In this document: in pieces, positions 38,117-46,254 of the stretch
How positions within the stretch are numbered: the first letter of the stretch is position 1
Layout: the number at the start of each line of letters is the position of its first letter
IMG/VR virus record: IMGVR_UViG_3300044946_000155
Location: 1 to 47,429 of that record
Strand: one strand, 5' to 3'
Length of the DNA: 47,429 nt
DNA from: a virus
The notes under the pieces: generated by a model
Seen by the model: only the letters and a program-made list of their open reading frames with translations
What the model was told of the DNA's origin: nothing
Database searches by the model: none
Program-made: the position numbers and the translations under genes

Positions 38117-38390
38117 GGCCTGCATGCTTCATCATGTAGATGGCCATTCGAGTATTGTTCAAAGCCTGTCGCGCTTCGTCGTGAAGCGTGTCTATATCGG
38201 CTTCGCTGGCCAGCCGCAGTTGCATATTTTCATTCCAGATAAGCACTCGCGCGCAATTTATGCAGATCGTAAAATCTTCCGGCTCCGGCCTTGCTGCTGC
38301 GAGTGTACTGGTCGCCGCATCCAGAAAAGTTCCGCAGCCGGGACAGAGAGAGGGAGTGAGGCGCGATGTCAGAAACGGAGAGCTATTCAT
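38109..38390 (-). CDS. Conserved phage zinc-binding protein (93 aa)
   Basis: Start at 38390 in an ATGA overlap. SLCPGCGTFLDAAT and DFTICINCARVLIWNENMQL form the CPxC...CxxC pair common in a small phage family. Likely a zinc ribbon; function unknown. Confidence 0.7.
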   Translation of the reverse strand: MNSSPFLTSRLTPSLCPGCGTFLDAATSTLAAARPEPEDFTICINCARVLIWNENMQLRLASEADIDTLHDEARQALNNTRMAIYMMKHAGHA

Positions 38391-38626
38391 ACACCGCGCT
38401 CTTTCTTGTAGCGATAGATGCAGACGCCGGCATTGCAAACCGTCGCCTGGTCGTCGAACCAGCTACACGGTTCGCCCATCGGATCTACGCAGGCGTTGTC
38501 ATCGGTGCAGCCGCAGAAATGACAAATGCCAGGCGGGTAACTACCGGTCTGGAGGAAGACCCGTTTCGATTGGTCTAGGGCCTGCTTGCGCGTCGGCAGA
38601 GGTACGATGCATCCCACTTCTCTCAT
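38387..38626 (-). CDS. Conserved phage protein with cysteine motif CxFCGCT (79 aa)
   Basis: ICHFCGCTDDNACVDPMGEP followed by CSWFDDQATVCNAGVC matches a very common small phage/plasmid protein (CxxCGCTxxxAC...CSWxDxxxxxC). It probably binds zinc. Its function is not known. Confidence 0.75.
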   Translation of the reverse strand: MREVGCIVPLPTRKQALDQSKRVFLQTGSYPPGICHFCGCTDDNACVDPMGEPCSWFDDQATVCNAGVCIYRYKKERGV

Positions 38627-38649
38627 GGCTTGAATCCTCCGACGGAAGA

Positions 38650-39042
38650 TTACACCTTCCGTAGATCGCCGTGATGAACTTCAAAGTCTTCAGGCGTGTC
38701 GCCTTTCTTTACGTGCATGGCATAGTGAAGCGATTGCCAGCGCCGGCGCAGGTCAACAGGACTCTTGAACTCAATCGCTCGGTGCTGAGTAGCCCAGCAC
38801 TCGGGACAACGGTGAATGCCTCGTTCTGCAAGTTTGGCGAAATAGTTGTGGGTGCGCGTCTCGCCTGCGCGCTTTCTGACTTCCCGCGAAAGCGCACCCT
38901 TATTCTGACTTGCCTTGCGCTTCTCGATACTGCTTTCGGGCAAAGGTTCTCCAGCTCGATTCATGTGGTGAGCCATCGCCATGTGTGACGACAGGCCCGA
39001 ATTGCTTTTGAATTCTTTCTGGCATTGCTGGCAAGTTATCAA
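38650..39042 (-). CDS. C2H2-type zinc-finger protein, TTG start (130 aa)
   Basis: CQQCQKEFKSNSGLSSHMAM then AH is a eukaryote-like C2H2 finger at residues 4-25. A second Cys pair CPEC lies near 79. The end is basic and His-rich. GGAG lies 7-10 bases before the TTG at 39042; there is no in-frame ATG nearby. Overlaps the RusA-like gene by 143 bases. Confidence 0.6.
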   Translation of the reverse strand: MITCQQCQKEFKSNSGLSSHMAMAHHMNRAGEPLPESSIEKRKASQNKGALSREVRKRAGETRTHNYFAKLAERGIHRCPECWATQHRAIEFKSPVDLRRRWQSLHYAMHVKKGDTPEDFEVHHGDLRKV

Positions 39043-39451
39043 TCGTTACTCCTTTGGTTCGTTGCGGCGGGGACATGACCTCAATAGTGATTTCGGTCCT
39101 TGGATTGTTCCAGTCCCTATCTACCGAGATGTTGTAATTTTTGACCCTTGAATCGTTGGCGAAAACGCCGGCCTCTTGAAGACCGTCGCCAATGTTTTTC
39201 TCGAAGTTACCCGCATCCCCTCGCTGCCGATAACCAAGAAAAACGATGACACGGACACTATACGCCTTGGCGTCAAGCATCACGCGGCCCCTGGCGAAGA
39301 GAGCAACTGCCTCTCGGTAGGCCTTCGCTTCTTTCGAGAGCTTGCGGCCTCGATGCGCGTAACCATCTTTGCCCGTATACATACAGGGTTGATAGGTGTG
39401 ATTCACTGAGGGCGGAGTCAGCGGCACCGTGAATTGTAGGGTTTGGTACAT
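38900..39451 (-). CDS. RusA-like Holliday junction resolvase with altered active site (183 aa)
   Basis: TPPSVNHTYQPCMYTGKDG, then GDAGNFEKNIGDGLQEAGVF and NDSRVKNYN match RusA. By alignment, E. coli D70, D72 and D91 correspond to D79, G81 and D100 (same 21-residue spacing), so one catalytic Asp is Gly. It may be inactive or use another residue. The family has about 120-140 aa; the last ~50 residues here overlap the next gene and may be unimportant. Confidence 0.75.
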   Translation of the reverse strand: MYQTLQFTVPLTPPSVNHTYQPCMYTGKDGYAHRGRKLSKEAKAYREAVALFARGRVMLDAKAYSVRVIVFLGYRQRGDAGNFEKNIGDGLQEAGVFANDSRVKNYNISVDRDWNNPRTEITIEVMSPPQRTKGVTIDNLPAMPERIQKQFGPVVTHGDGSPHESSWRTFARKQYREAQGKSE

Positions 39452-39489
39452 TGCTTGTCCGAAAGTATATACACGAAAGAGTTATGGTT

Positions 39490-39741
39490 TTAGTTGTTTT
39501 CTTCGCCTGGTTTAAGCACGACGCCATGCGAAAGGACTCCGCCGATGTTAAAGCCGTCCTTCTCCGTGAGTGCGATGAAGCAGTTCAAGCAGGCAACTTG
39601 CATCTTCCGCTTTCGCGCTGTCTTGATATTCTCTGCACAGCAGTACCGTTCGTCGCCGCAGAAGTCGCAAAGCACCACAACCATGTCGTTGTCTAGCGGG
39701 ATGGGGCTATTCACCACGAACAATTTCCTTACATCTTTCAC
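39490..39741 (-). CDS. Small zinc-ribbon protein (83 aa)
   Basis: VVLCDFCGDERYCCAENIKT and VACLNCFIALTEKDG give two Cys pairs. Probably binds zinc and perhaps nucleic acid. Overlaps the upstream 62-aa gene by four bases (ATGA). No family name. Confidence 0.6.
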   Translation of the reverse strand: MKDVRKLFVVNSPIPLDNDMVVVLCDFCGDERYCCAENIKTARKRKMQVACLNCFIALTEKDGFNIGGVLSHGVVLKPGEENN

Positions 39742-39926
39742 GTTCGCTGTTCCTCCACGCTGGAGCTGAGAACGAGCCTCAGTAGATCGCCGGCCGTTGT
39801 GGTGATGTCATTCACCACGTCCAGAAATTCCTGTGGCTGGTCTGAGAGCCGGATGTATGAAAGCAGAACGTCGGTCAAGGCCATACGCTGAGAGGTTGTC
39901 AGTCGCAGGATTACGGTCGGTTTCAT
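39738..39926 (-). CDS. Small helical protein of unknown function (62 aa)
   Basis: MKPTVILRLTTSQRMALTDV, a strand and then helices. Resembles small phage proteins with an RHH-like beginning, but without the full motif. Coupled by a four-base overlap on both sides. Confidence 0.55.
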   Translation of the reverse strand: MKPTVILRLTTSQRMALTDVLLSYIRLSDQPQEFLDVVNDITTTAGDLLRLVLSSSVEEQRT

Positions 39927-40093
39927 TTCTTCTCCTGTGAAAGAGCTTGTTTGCTCATAACGAGCGCAAGATCGTAAATGTCTTGTCCAAGGCCCGGATT
40001 TTGATCCTTCATCGCCGCGCCACTAGCGTATCCCAGCGCAAGGAATAAAGTGCAATACTGCGTAACTGAAATTTCAAATTTATATGTGTCCAT
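39923..40093 (-). CDS. Small protein of unknown function (56 aa)
   Basis: Start at 40093 (MDTYKFEISVTQYCTLFLAL), four bases after the HerA stop, behind GGAGGA. A longer frame begins inside the HerA gene. Helical, with a hydrophobic centre; no known domain. Confidence 0.6.
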   Translation of the reverse strand: MDTYKFEISVTQYCTLFLALGYASGAAMKDQNPGLGQDIYDLALVMSKQALSQEKK

Positions 40094-40097
40094 GAAT

Positions 40098-41870
40098 CTA
40101 TCCTCCAATTGGAAATAAGATGTCACGCGCGCGGACTTGGCCGGACGCAGGGTACTCGATCAGCCCGAAGCTTTTCAAGCGAGAGCGCGGAACCGAATAG
40201 CTGGACGACGCCGCCGAATACCCTGCATCGTGCGCCAGGTCTTCGTTAGTCATCGCGTCGGGATACGCCTCGATGAGCGGACGCAGCAAGCGGCCTTCCG
40301 GTCCTGGAAGCTTCGCGTAGATCATATGGTGAAGGCCTGCGTTAGTTGCGGGAGTATCGGTATCGTGCGCGAGAGCGCGGCCTTTCGGCGTGAGCTGGAT
40401 CCGTCCATTTGCCATGTATTCGACCGTCTGCTTTCGAGCAAGGATACTGCGAGGAACGGTGTAGCTCGATGACTTGAAGGAATAGCCGGCGAGAAATGCG
40501 ACGGCGGGTTGTTCCGGATCCGCTACGCCGATCGCTTCAAACCATGCGATTGCGTCCAGGATGCGCTGCTCCGGTCCAGTTAGCCCGTCGTTCGACGGCT
40601 GTCCCATCTCCGCGAAGGCAGGCTCGGCCCGTAGGACGCGCGCCTGTACCATCGGCCGTACAGGCGGCGGAGCTTTCGCCTCGCTGGTGCGCTCCTTGTA
40701 GGCGACACTCGCGTTTTTCACATACGCCTCTATTGTCGCCTCTATATCGTCGCTTTCCAGCACGACGACCAACTGCCGCGCTACATGCTGCGCCTTCCGC
40801 AACTGCTCAGAATACTTGGCGAGCTGCGAACGAATCGGCTTTAACAGCGTTGCGGTGTCGATCTGCGGCTCTTTCGCGGGAGCTGGTTTCTTCTTTAGTT
40901 CGCGCTCCAGCTCCGCGATGCGCTTCCGTAAGGCCTGGGGGTCATCCTTCTGCGCGCGGGTGATAACTTCCTCAAGGTCCGATTTCAGCGCGGCAACGTC
41001 AAGCTTCGTGAGGACTCTCGCCTTTTGCGTTGCGCCCACTTTCGGCGTGGCGGTTGAATCGAACGTTGTCTTTTTGGCGAAGTGCATTCGCTCGAAGATC
41101 CGCAACCAGGACGGGGACCACACAAACCCCTCGCCTTGGTGCAGGCCGGGCAGCTCTCCCACCAGGGCGCGGTCGCTGGCGCTGTGCTCCTCTACCCACC
41201 TTTGCAGCGCGTCCCGCTCCTGGCGTCCGTTCACCTGCAGGACGAAGAGGCATTCGGTCTGGTTCAAGACTTCCTTGTTTACGCTCTGCGGCCGCTGGGT
41301 GATGAGAGTCGCGCCGATACCGTAATTGCGTCCCAGGCGAATGATCTGCTCAAATGCGCCCAACATCTCGGCCTCGCTAAATTTCTCGTCCTTGCGCGTC
41401 GGACGCGGAAACTGCGGAGCAAAGAGCTGGGCTTCCTCGATAAAGATATGGACCGGAGAGGTCTGCCTTTTTTTTAGATGAAAGAACTCCTCGGCAAAAT
41501 CCGCCGCGAAGCGTTTGCGTTCGCCGGTGCGAAATTCCGAGATGTCGATGATCGCGGAGATGGGCTTCTCGACCAGTAGCCTCGCGATGCGCGCGCCGGC
41601 CTCGATCGAAATGGGAACATCGCCGCGCCTTCCTCCAATGATAAAAATCTCTTTACCTTTAGATTTTCCGTCCGCCTGCAGGCGCAGCCCCCACCACAGT
41701 CCAATCGGATCTAGGATGACGACTTGTGCGCCAGCATCGAGCATCTGTTCGGCAATCATGGTAGCGAGATAGGTTTTCCCCGCTCCACGTCGGCCGATGG
41801 TGGCAAGGACCTGGGTGACGGCATCAATGGGGAGGCGCAGGGCATCGCTGATTTTTAAGCCTGTATTCAT
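40098..41870 (-). CDS. HerA/FtsK-type ATPase with tandem winged helices (590 aa)
   Basis: Start at 41870 in an ATGA overlap with the HNH gene. Walker A GRRGAGKT at 26-33, Walker B VHIFIEEAQLF near 157, and ATLITQRPQSVNKEVL (sensor region) identify a HerA-like DNA translocase. A coiled coil follows (IAELERELKKK). The C-terminal ~150 residues hold two similar winged-helix units, each with the SSSYxVPRSxL motif. The same type of tandem unit forms the 223-aa protein two genes upstream. Confidence 0.8.
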   Translation of the reverse strand: MNTGLKISDALRLPIDAVTQVLATIGRRGAGKTYLATMIAEQMLDAGAQVVILDPIGLWWGLRLQADGKSKGKEIFIIGGRRGDVPISIEAGARIARLLVEKPISAIIDISEFRTGERKRFAADFAEEFFHLKKRQTSPVHIFIEEAQLFAPQFPRPTRKDEKFSEAEMLGAFEQIIRLGRNYGIGATLITQRPQSVNKEVLNQTECLFVLQVNGRQERDALQRWVEEHSASDRALVGELPGLHQGEGFVWSPSWLRIFERMHFAKKTTFDSTATPKVGATQKARVLTKLDVAALKSDLEEVITRAQKDDPQALRKRIAELERELKKKPAPAKEPQIDTATLLKPIRSQLAKYSEQLRKAQHVARQLVVVLESDDIEATIEAYVKNASVAYKERTSEAKAPPPVRPMVQARVLRAEPAFAEMGQPSNDGLTGPEQRILDAIAWFEAIGVADPEQPAVAFLAGYSFKSSSYTVPRSILARKQTVEYMANGRIQLTPKGRALAHDTDTPATNAGLHHMIYAKLPGPEGRLLRPLIEAYPDAMTNEDLAHDAGYSAASSSYSVPRSRLKSFGLIEYPASGQVRARDILFPIGG

Positions 41871-42379
41871 CGCGTACCTGCTCCTCTTCTCGTCAGGCCA
41901 TGTCTTAGACGCCACACAGTTGATTGTGAAACTCCGAACAGTCGGGCAAGATCGCGCTGCTTTCTATCGGTCATCAACCTTAGTTCAGCGATTTGCTCAT
42001 CAGTCAAATGAGCATTGGGATTATGCAGGCCGGTCAATGTTGGCGGTTTAGAATGCCTGCCCCTGGATCTCATATCTGCGAGGTTTTTGTCTTGCGTGCC
42101 GACATACAGATGATTTGGCCTCCAGCATGGTCTGTTATCGCATTCATGCAATACAAACAAGCCGTCTGGTTTTCCACGAAACAGAATGTAGGAAAGGTGA
42201 TGAATGTAACGATCCCGATCGTGGATGGAAATAGACCCGTAACCGTTCTTTTTATATCCAGTCCATTCCCAGCATCCGTTGTCGTGAAAGATCGTCTTTT
42301 TAGTGATCCGGCGGATTATATGTTCAGCCGGTATCTCTTCAAAGATCTGCGTTACCACGTCCAATTTCAGGCCGGTCAT
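41867..42379 (-). CDS. HNH endonuclease with C-terminal HTH (170 aa)
   Basis: CWEWTGYKKNGYGSISIHDR, then HHLSYILFRG, HECDNRPCWRPNHLYVGT and NLADMRSRGR: an HNH of the homing-endonuclease type. From ~125 there is LTDEQIAELRLMTDRKQRDL with ARLFGVSQSTVWRLRHG, a resolvase-like HTH. Free-standing members are mobile, but here it is joined by ATGA overlaps to both neighbours, so a part in the module is also possible. Confidence 0.8.
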   Translation of the reverse strand: MTGLKLDVVTQIFEEIPAEHIIRRITKKTIFHDNGCWEWTGYKKNGYGSISIHDRDRYIHHLSYILFRGKPDGLFVLHECDNRPCWRPNHLYVGTQDKNLADMRSRGRHSKPPTLTGLHNPNAHLTDEQIAELRLMTDRKQRDLARLFGVSQSTVWRLRHGLTRRGAGTR

Positions 42380-43047
42380 GCGGTTGCTACCTGCGGGGTG
42401 GCAGACCAGGTGAACCAGTGCAGTGATAGGCGGACGGTGGAAAGTAGACCGAAATCAACGAACCCGCCTTCGCGGAGCTGAGACAAGCGTTCGCGGAAAG
42501 CGGAGGAATCAACACTCTGTTCAGCATGTTCCGCTAGCTGTTGCCGCGTAATCCATTCGTGGGAGCTGGAGAGAGCGAAGAGACTGGAAAGTAAATCCGC
42601 TTCGTATTTCCGGAAAAAAGTGGAGGCTCGCCGTACCAGCTCTGCAGCTTCCAGAGGAACAGGATCCGGCGCGATTGAGCCGCGCACATTCGCCGCCAGA
42701 GAGACGCATCCTGGGCCAGCTCTGAAGATCAAATGCTCTTTCGTAAGCCTTGCCAGTGCGTTCCGGTAAGGCGAGGTCTTTGGGTTTATGCGAGAGATGA
42801 CAGCAAGCCAAGGGCGGGGAACTGTATCCACCCCAACAGCCGCGCAACTCGCCAGAGCCTTGAGGACGGATAACTCTATGTGATTCGTCGGAAGCGTGAA
42901 CCCGTTGGGGCTGGGCGCGTTCCCACTTGCCAGAGCTGAGAGCATGTCGAGGTTTCCCTGAAAGAGCTTCGCGCATTCGTCCAGCTTTTTCTGAAGCACG
43001 TCACAGTTACGGATGATTCTTTGAATATCGTTTTTTCTTGGTGTCAT
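42376..43047 (-). CDS. Tandem winged-helix protein, homologous to the end of the HerA-type ATPase (223 aa)
   Basis: Residues ~60-120 (LSVLKALASCAAVGVDTVPR, PYRNALARLTKEHLIFRA) and ~160-205 (TRQQLAEHAEQSVDSSAFRE, RLSQLREGGFVDFG) match the two winged-helix units of the HerA C-terminus in layout and key residues. An N-terminal helical part (IIRNCDVLQKKLDECAKLFQ) may oligomerise. Coupled to the HNH gene by ATGA. Likely a DNA-binding partner of the ATPase; inference. Confidence 0.65.
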   Translation of the reverse strand: MTPRKNDIQRIIRNCDVLQKKLDECAKLFQGNLDMLSALASGNAPSPNGFTLPTNHIELSVLKALASCAAVGVDTVPRPWLAVISRINPKTSPYRNALARLTKEHLIFRAGPGCVSLAANVRGSIAPDPVPLEAAELVRRASTFFRKYEADLLSSLFALSSSHEWITRQQLAEHAEQSVDSSAFRERLSQLREGGFVDFGLLSTVRLSLHWFTWSATPQVATA

Positions 43048-43062
43048 TTTCTTCTTTCTCTT

Positions 43063-43302
43063 TTACTGGGGGCGAAGGATGGAACTCTGTTGCTGTTGTG
43101 GTTGGCGGAGAATGTACACAGCGGCCTCTGCAGCTCCGCACGCTGTTACCAGGTGAGTGAAATAGGTAAGGTGTCCGCGTGCGCCGGCGTCGATGGATAG
43201 TTGCAGCAGGCGATGTAGAACATTCGAGCATTTCTCTAGTACGTCTCCGATTTCGTTCTCGGACATCCCAGGGCGCATCTGAATCAAAACCTCATCTTTC
43301 AT
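43063..43302 (-). CDS. Small protein, first gene of the - strand run (79 aa)
   Basis: Start at 43302 (MKDEVLIQMRPGMSENEIGD) behind AGGAG. Helical, with a Gln-rich end. It starts at the divergent region with phased repeats, so it is the first gene under that control. No family recognised. Confidence 0.6.
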   Translation of the reverse strand: MKDEVLIQMRPGMSENEIGDVLEKCSNVLHRLLQLSIDAGARGHLTYFTHLVTACGAAEAAVYILRQPQQQQSSILRPQ

Positions 43303-43332
43303 GCAGTTTTCTCCTGTCCTCGAAAGCATACT

Positions 43333-43376
43333 CCTAAAATCCTGAAAAATCCTAAATAATCCTGTATTTTTCCTAA
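43333..43376. repeat. Phased TCCT repeats in the divergent region
   Basis: CCT begins at 43333, 43341, 43351, 43361 and 43372 (steps 8, 10, 10, 11) with AT-rich filling (AAAATCCTGA AAAATCCTAA). It is the same word as at 33-131 and, on the other strand, at 47341-47370. It lies between the - strand run and the Gp37/Gp68 gene and could be an operator or replication/partition site. Confidence 0.6.
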
Positions 43377-43448
43377 CAAAAGATTATGATGCGTAGACGG
43401 ATGTGTGGGTGTGTAAACCTGCGCCATTACGAAAGGACGGGGATATAG

Positions 43449-44438
43449 GTGAAACAAACTGCTATTAAATTTGCGGACTCGACCTGGAATCCGATTCGAG
43501 GATGCCAGCACGCGGGGGACGATTGCCTGAATTGCTGGGCGGAACGGATCGCCGGCCGCTATGCGAAGCGCGGGGAGACGTACTACACGATCGCCAAGAT
43601 GGTAGAAGACAAGCCGCGATGGACGGGGAAGGTGAAGATTGTCGAGGACAAGTTCTACGATCCGCTGCTTTGGCAAGATCAGGTGGCCGACAATTTCAGG
43701 CCAGGCAGAGCAGCCAGAGTGATTAAGACTGTGCAGGTCGCCAGCATGTCTGACCTCTTTTACTCCAAGGTGACGGACGAGATCCGCGACCATGTTTTCG
43801 GCGTCATCGCTCAGTCGGGGACCATTACGTTTCAGGTGCAGACGAAGTACGCCGAAGAGATGCACGCCTATTTTACGCATCCGAAAGTCTGGGCGCGGAT
43901 CGAGCGCGCAACACGGAAAATTTATAAGGCGTACAACGGCAAGGCCTATCCATCTAAAGGGCATCTAAAAGGGCCGCTTAGAAATACATGGCTCGGTGTT
44001 TCGATCAGCGACCAAAAGACGGCGGACGAGCGTATCAGCATCTTGCAGAAAATCCCTGCGGCGATGCGCTACGTCCAGGCAGCTCCGCTGCTGGGTGACA
44101 TCACGCTAAAGAAGTACCTGACGGGGCGGAAGCGTCTCGGCTGGGTGATTGCCGGCGGCGAGTCTGGAGAGGACGCCAGACCATGCCGGCCGGCGTGGAT
44201 GCGCGCGCTGCGGGACGAATGCCAAGAATTTAAAACGCCGTTCTTTATGCACCAGTGGGGCGCATGGCTTCCCGTCAACACCGATCAGCTCAAAGAGCAC
44301 TGCGGTCCGAACTCGGTTCTTTATGTCTGGCCTGACGGAGAGATGAGCGTAAACCTGGAAAAGAGTGATATTAGGACTATGCAGAGCTTCGGCACACTGC
44401 TAGACGGAGTGGAGTGGACGGAGGTTCCAAAAGTATGA
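43449..44438 (+). CDS. Gp37/Gp68 family phage protein (DUF5131), GTG start
   Basis: 329 aa. TWNPIRGCQHAGDDCLNCWA with C19, C26 and C29 is the family signature; later GGESGEDARPCRPAWMRAL and FFMHQWG also belong to it. The cysteine set and fold suggest a radical-SAM-like metal site, but the reaction is unknown. Starts at GTG 43449 behind GGGGA. The family is frequent on phages and plasmids. Confidence 0.85.
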   Translation: MKQTAIKFADSTWNPIRGCQHAGDDCLNCWAERIAGRYAKRGETYYTIAKMVEDKPRWTGKVKIVEDKFYDPLLWQDQVADNFRPGRAARVIKTVQVASMSDLFYSKVTDEIRDHVFGVIAQSGTITFQVQTKYAEEMHAYFTHPKVWARIERATRKIYKAYNGKAYPSKGHLKGPLRNTWLGVSISDQKTADERISILQKIPAAMRYVQAAPLLGDITLKKYLTGRKRLGWVIAGGESGEDARPCRPAWMRALRDECQEFKTPFFMHQWGAWLPVNTDQLKEHCGPNSVLYVWPDGEMSVNLEKSDIRTMQSFGTLLDGVEWTEVPKV

Positions 44439-44866
44439 GCTATCAGCATTACATGATCGAGGAAAGCGACCGTCAGGCGATTGTGCTGGCGTTGGCGATG
44501 CTTTCATTGCAAAGGCCTGGATGGGACTGGATGCTGGGCGGAATCGCGGAGAAGCTAGGCGGGGTTGTCGAAGGACGCTATATGTACGACGAGCTAAAGC
44601 GGTTGAACGAGGACCGCAGGCCGTCGGTGGTTCAGACTGGACCGCTGCACATGCAGGTGTGCGTCCCCCAGGAATACACGGACAACCAGGTGGAGATTTT
44701 CGCAAATTATATAAGCCCATGCGGAACAACTGAAGGCTGGAAGATCCGCAGGAACTTAGGAGCGGTGGTGGGATCCGCGATCAATGTGGAGAGTAGTAGT
44801 ACCTATTTTGAACGAGTGGAATGCGGTGAAAAGCCTCGGTTCGTGCATGTTCTTTTGGAGGCATGA
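44435..44866 (+). CDS. Protein of unknown function, possibly two conserved parts (143 aa)
   Basis: ATG 44435 overlaps the previous stop (ATGA). First part: AMLSLQRPGWDWMLGGIAEK then YDELKRLNEDR, a frequent phage pattern. Second part: YISPCGTTEGWKI and GEKPRFVHVLLEA, also common as a separate small protein. It may be a natural fusion. Function unknown. Confidence 0.65.
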   Translation: MSYQHYMIEESDRQAIVLALAMLSLQRPGWDWMLGGIAEKLGGVVEGRYMYDELKRLNEDRRPSVVQTGPLHMQVCVPQEYTDNQVEIFANYISPCGTTEGWKIRRNLGAVVGSAINVESSSTYFERVECGEKPRFVHVLLEA

Positions 44867-44939
44867 ACCACAATTGTAAACACGCGCACACGCGGCTGTG
44901 TGACATTATGAATCTGCAACAGTACACAAGGGTGAAAGT
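44867..44939 (+). promoter_or_regulatory. Leader of the partition operon with CACGCG repeats
   Basis: CACGCGCACACGCG and CACAC-GCGGCT-GTGTG lie before the ATG at 44940. A related GTGTGGGTGTGTAAACC is found near 43403, and TTGTAAAC here resembles it. Could be the operator or centromere for the ParA/RHH pair. No clear promoter spacing. Confidence 0.35.
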
Positions 44940-45164
44940 ATGGATTTGAGCACCGACCTAAAAGAACGATTCGACGAGACGATGAAAGAATTTATTCGTC
45001 CGGAGATGCAGGAGATTCGCGCGATCCTCAAGCGGATCGAACTAAAACTTGATCTAAAAACTAAAACCGCTTTACTTAACCTGGACATGACCATCCTCGG
45101 AAGCAACGAACCGTTCAGCGTTCGCCTGGACACGGCGGAGGAAACTTCCAGGTGGGTCCAATGA
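44940..45164 (+). CDS. Coiled-coil protein coupled to parA (74 aa)
   Basis: MDLSTDLKERFDETMKEFIR followed by EIRAILKRIELKLDLKTKTA: heptad-rich. ATGA overlap with parA and GGTGAAAG before the ATG. Not known from standard two-gene ParA/RHH loci, so it may be an extra partner or a leader gene. Confidence 0.6.
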   Translation: MDLSTDLKERFDETMKEFIRPEMQEIRAILKRIELKLDLKTKTALLNLDMTILGSNEPFSVRLDTAEETSRWVQ

Positions 45165-45790
45165 TAATCACCGTCGCCAGCTATAAGGGGGGCGTAGGGA
45201 AGACGACGACGGCGATTCACCTGGCCGCGTACTTCCAGAGGTTCGCCCCTACGCTCCTGATCGACGGGGACGCGATCCGCTCAGCAACGAAATGGAGCCG
45301 GCGAGGGACGGGAGATAGTTTCCCGTTCCGCGTTGTCGACGAAACCCAAACCGCGAAGTATGCCGCGAAGTACGCGCGCGGTCACATCATCATCGACACG
45401 GAAGCGAATCCTTCCCAGGTCGACTTCGCCCAGGTTGCGGACGGATGCGATTTGCTCATCATTCCGGCCGTTCCTGAAACCACAGCCACCGATGGACTGA
45501 CCTACACCCTCTCCAAGCTGCAGCAGATCGGCAACGACCGCTACAGGGTATTACTGACAAAGGTTCCCCCCAAGCCGCGTACAGATGGGGACCAGCTTCG
45601 TGCGACTCTAGTAAGGAGCCGCATACCAGTGTTTACTGCGGAAGTCCCCCAGCTAGTTGCTTTCGACAGAGCCTCTGAGAATGGAGTACCAGTCTATGAC
45701 GTTAAAAACGAAAACGCCGCGCGCGCGTGGGAAAGCTACGAACAAGCGGGAAGGGAAATCTATAAAAATGGCAAACCCAGGAAGAAGTAA
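45161..45790 (+). CDS. parA: ParA-type partition ATPase (ParF-like, 209 aa)
   Basis: Start at ATG 45161 in an ATGA overlap; the longer frame starts at 45152. Deviant Walker A KGGVGKTT at 9-16, the following strand TLLIDGD, and Walker B HIIIDTEANPSQ. The small size without N-terminal HTH places it in type Ib (ParF-like), which uses a small RHH partner, and one is encoded at its 3' end. It would move plasmid copies to daughter cells. Confidence 0.88.
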   Translation: MIITVASYKGGVGKTTTAIHLAAYFQRFAPTLLIDGDAIRSATKWSRRGTGDSFPFRVVDETQTAKYAAKYARGHIIIDTEANPSQVDFAQVADGCDLLIIPAVPETTATDGLTYTLSKLQQIGNDRYRVLLTKVPPKPRTDGDQLRATLVRSRIPVFTAEVPQLVAFDRASENGVPVYDVKNENAARAWESYEQAGREIYKNGKPRKK

Positions 45791-46025
45791 ATTCGCCGCA
45801 CTCACCAGCTTTAGGGATGGATCGTCTGTAGAGAAAGGACGAGCGACACGGAGGGACGGGCCGAAGCGGAGTCATCCGGATTGGATGCAGACTTCGATCT
45901 ACCTCCGCAGGGAAACACGTAGGCAAGCCAAGCGGATTCTGTTTGATCGAGACGACATAGATTTTGGGGAGCTGATGGAATCTCTCCTGTCGGATTGGGT
46001 CCAAAAGCAGAAAGGCAAGCCATGA
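45768..46025 (+). CDS. RHH partition partner (ParG-like, 85 aa)
   Basis: Starts inside parA (23-base overlap). Basic flexible N-terminus (RATRRDGPKRSHPDWM), then strand QTSIYLRRE, helix TRRQAKRILFDR and helix DFGELMESLLSDWVQ: the ParG layout. Expected to bind the centromere and parA operator and to stimulate ParA ATPase. The 10-base phased repeats or CACGCG repeats could be the site. Confidence 0.78.
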   Translation: MANPGRSKFAALTSFRDGSSVEKGRATRRDGPKRSHPDWMQTSIYLRRETRRQAKRILFDRDDIDFGELMESLLSDWVQKQKGKP

Positions 46026-46174
46026 ACAATGTCCAATTCATTTCGCTCATGGCGGTGGGCGTGACCGTGGCTATCTACTTTAACGTCCGCATCGACCGAA
46101 CCAACGACAAGATAGACACTCTACGCTTAGATGTGCTTGAACGGCGCATCTATGCTCTGGAAACTAAAAACTAA
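46022..46174 (+). CDS. Small single-span membrane protein (50 aa)
   Basis: ATGA overlap with the RHH gene. MNNVQFISLMAVGVTVAIYF is a membrane helix, followed by a charged helix (TNDKIDTLRLDVLERRIYAL). Last gene of the partition operon, directly before the terminator. Confidence 0.6.
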   Translation: MNNVQFISLMAVGVTVAIYFNVRIDRTNDKIDTLRLDVLERRIYALETKN

Positions 46175-46202
46175 AAAACGTTTTAGATTTGAAAAAACAG
46201 AG

Positions 46203-46233
46203 AGCGCAGCCGTTAAACTGGTTGCGCTTTTTT
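46203..46233 (+). terminator. Rho-independent terminator of the partition operon
   Basis: AGCGCAGCC (46203-46211) pairs with GGTTGCGCT (46220-46228) with one G-T, followed by TTTTTT. Confidence 0.85.
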
Positions 46234-46254
46234 ATTTGATGAGGGGAAGCGTAA

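Noticed and set aside
41889-42003. CTGACGA/CTGATGA words on the - strand as further hammerheads
   Set aside because: They are in coding sequence of the HNH gene and lack GAAA and matching stems. Only 4578-4635 has the full core.
43333-43376. CRISPR array
   Set aside because: The units are only 8-11 bases with no spacers of constant length, so these are protein-binding type repeats.
45152-45160. Upstream start of parA giving three more residues
   Set aside because: ATG 45161 gives the ATGA overlap typical of this region and places KGGVGKTT at the normal position.
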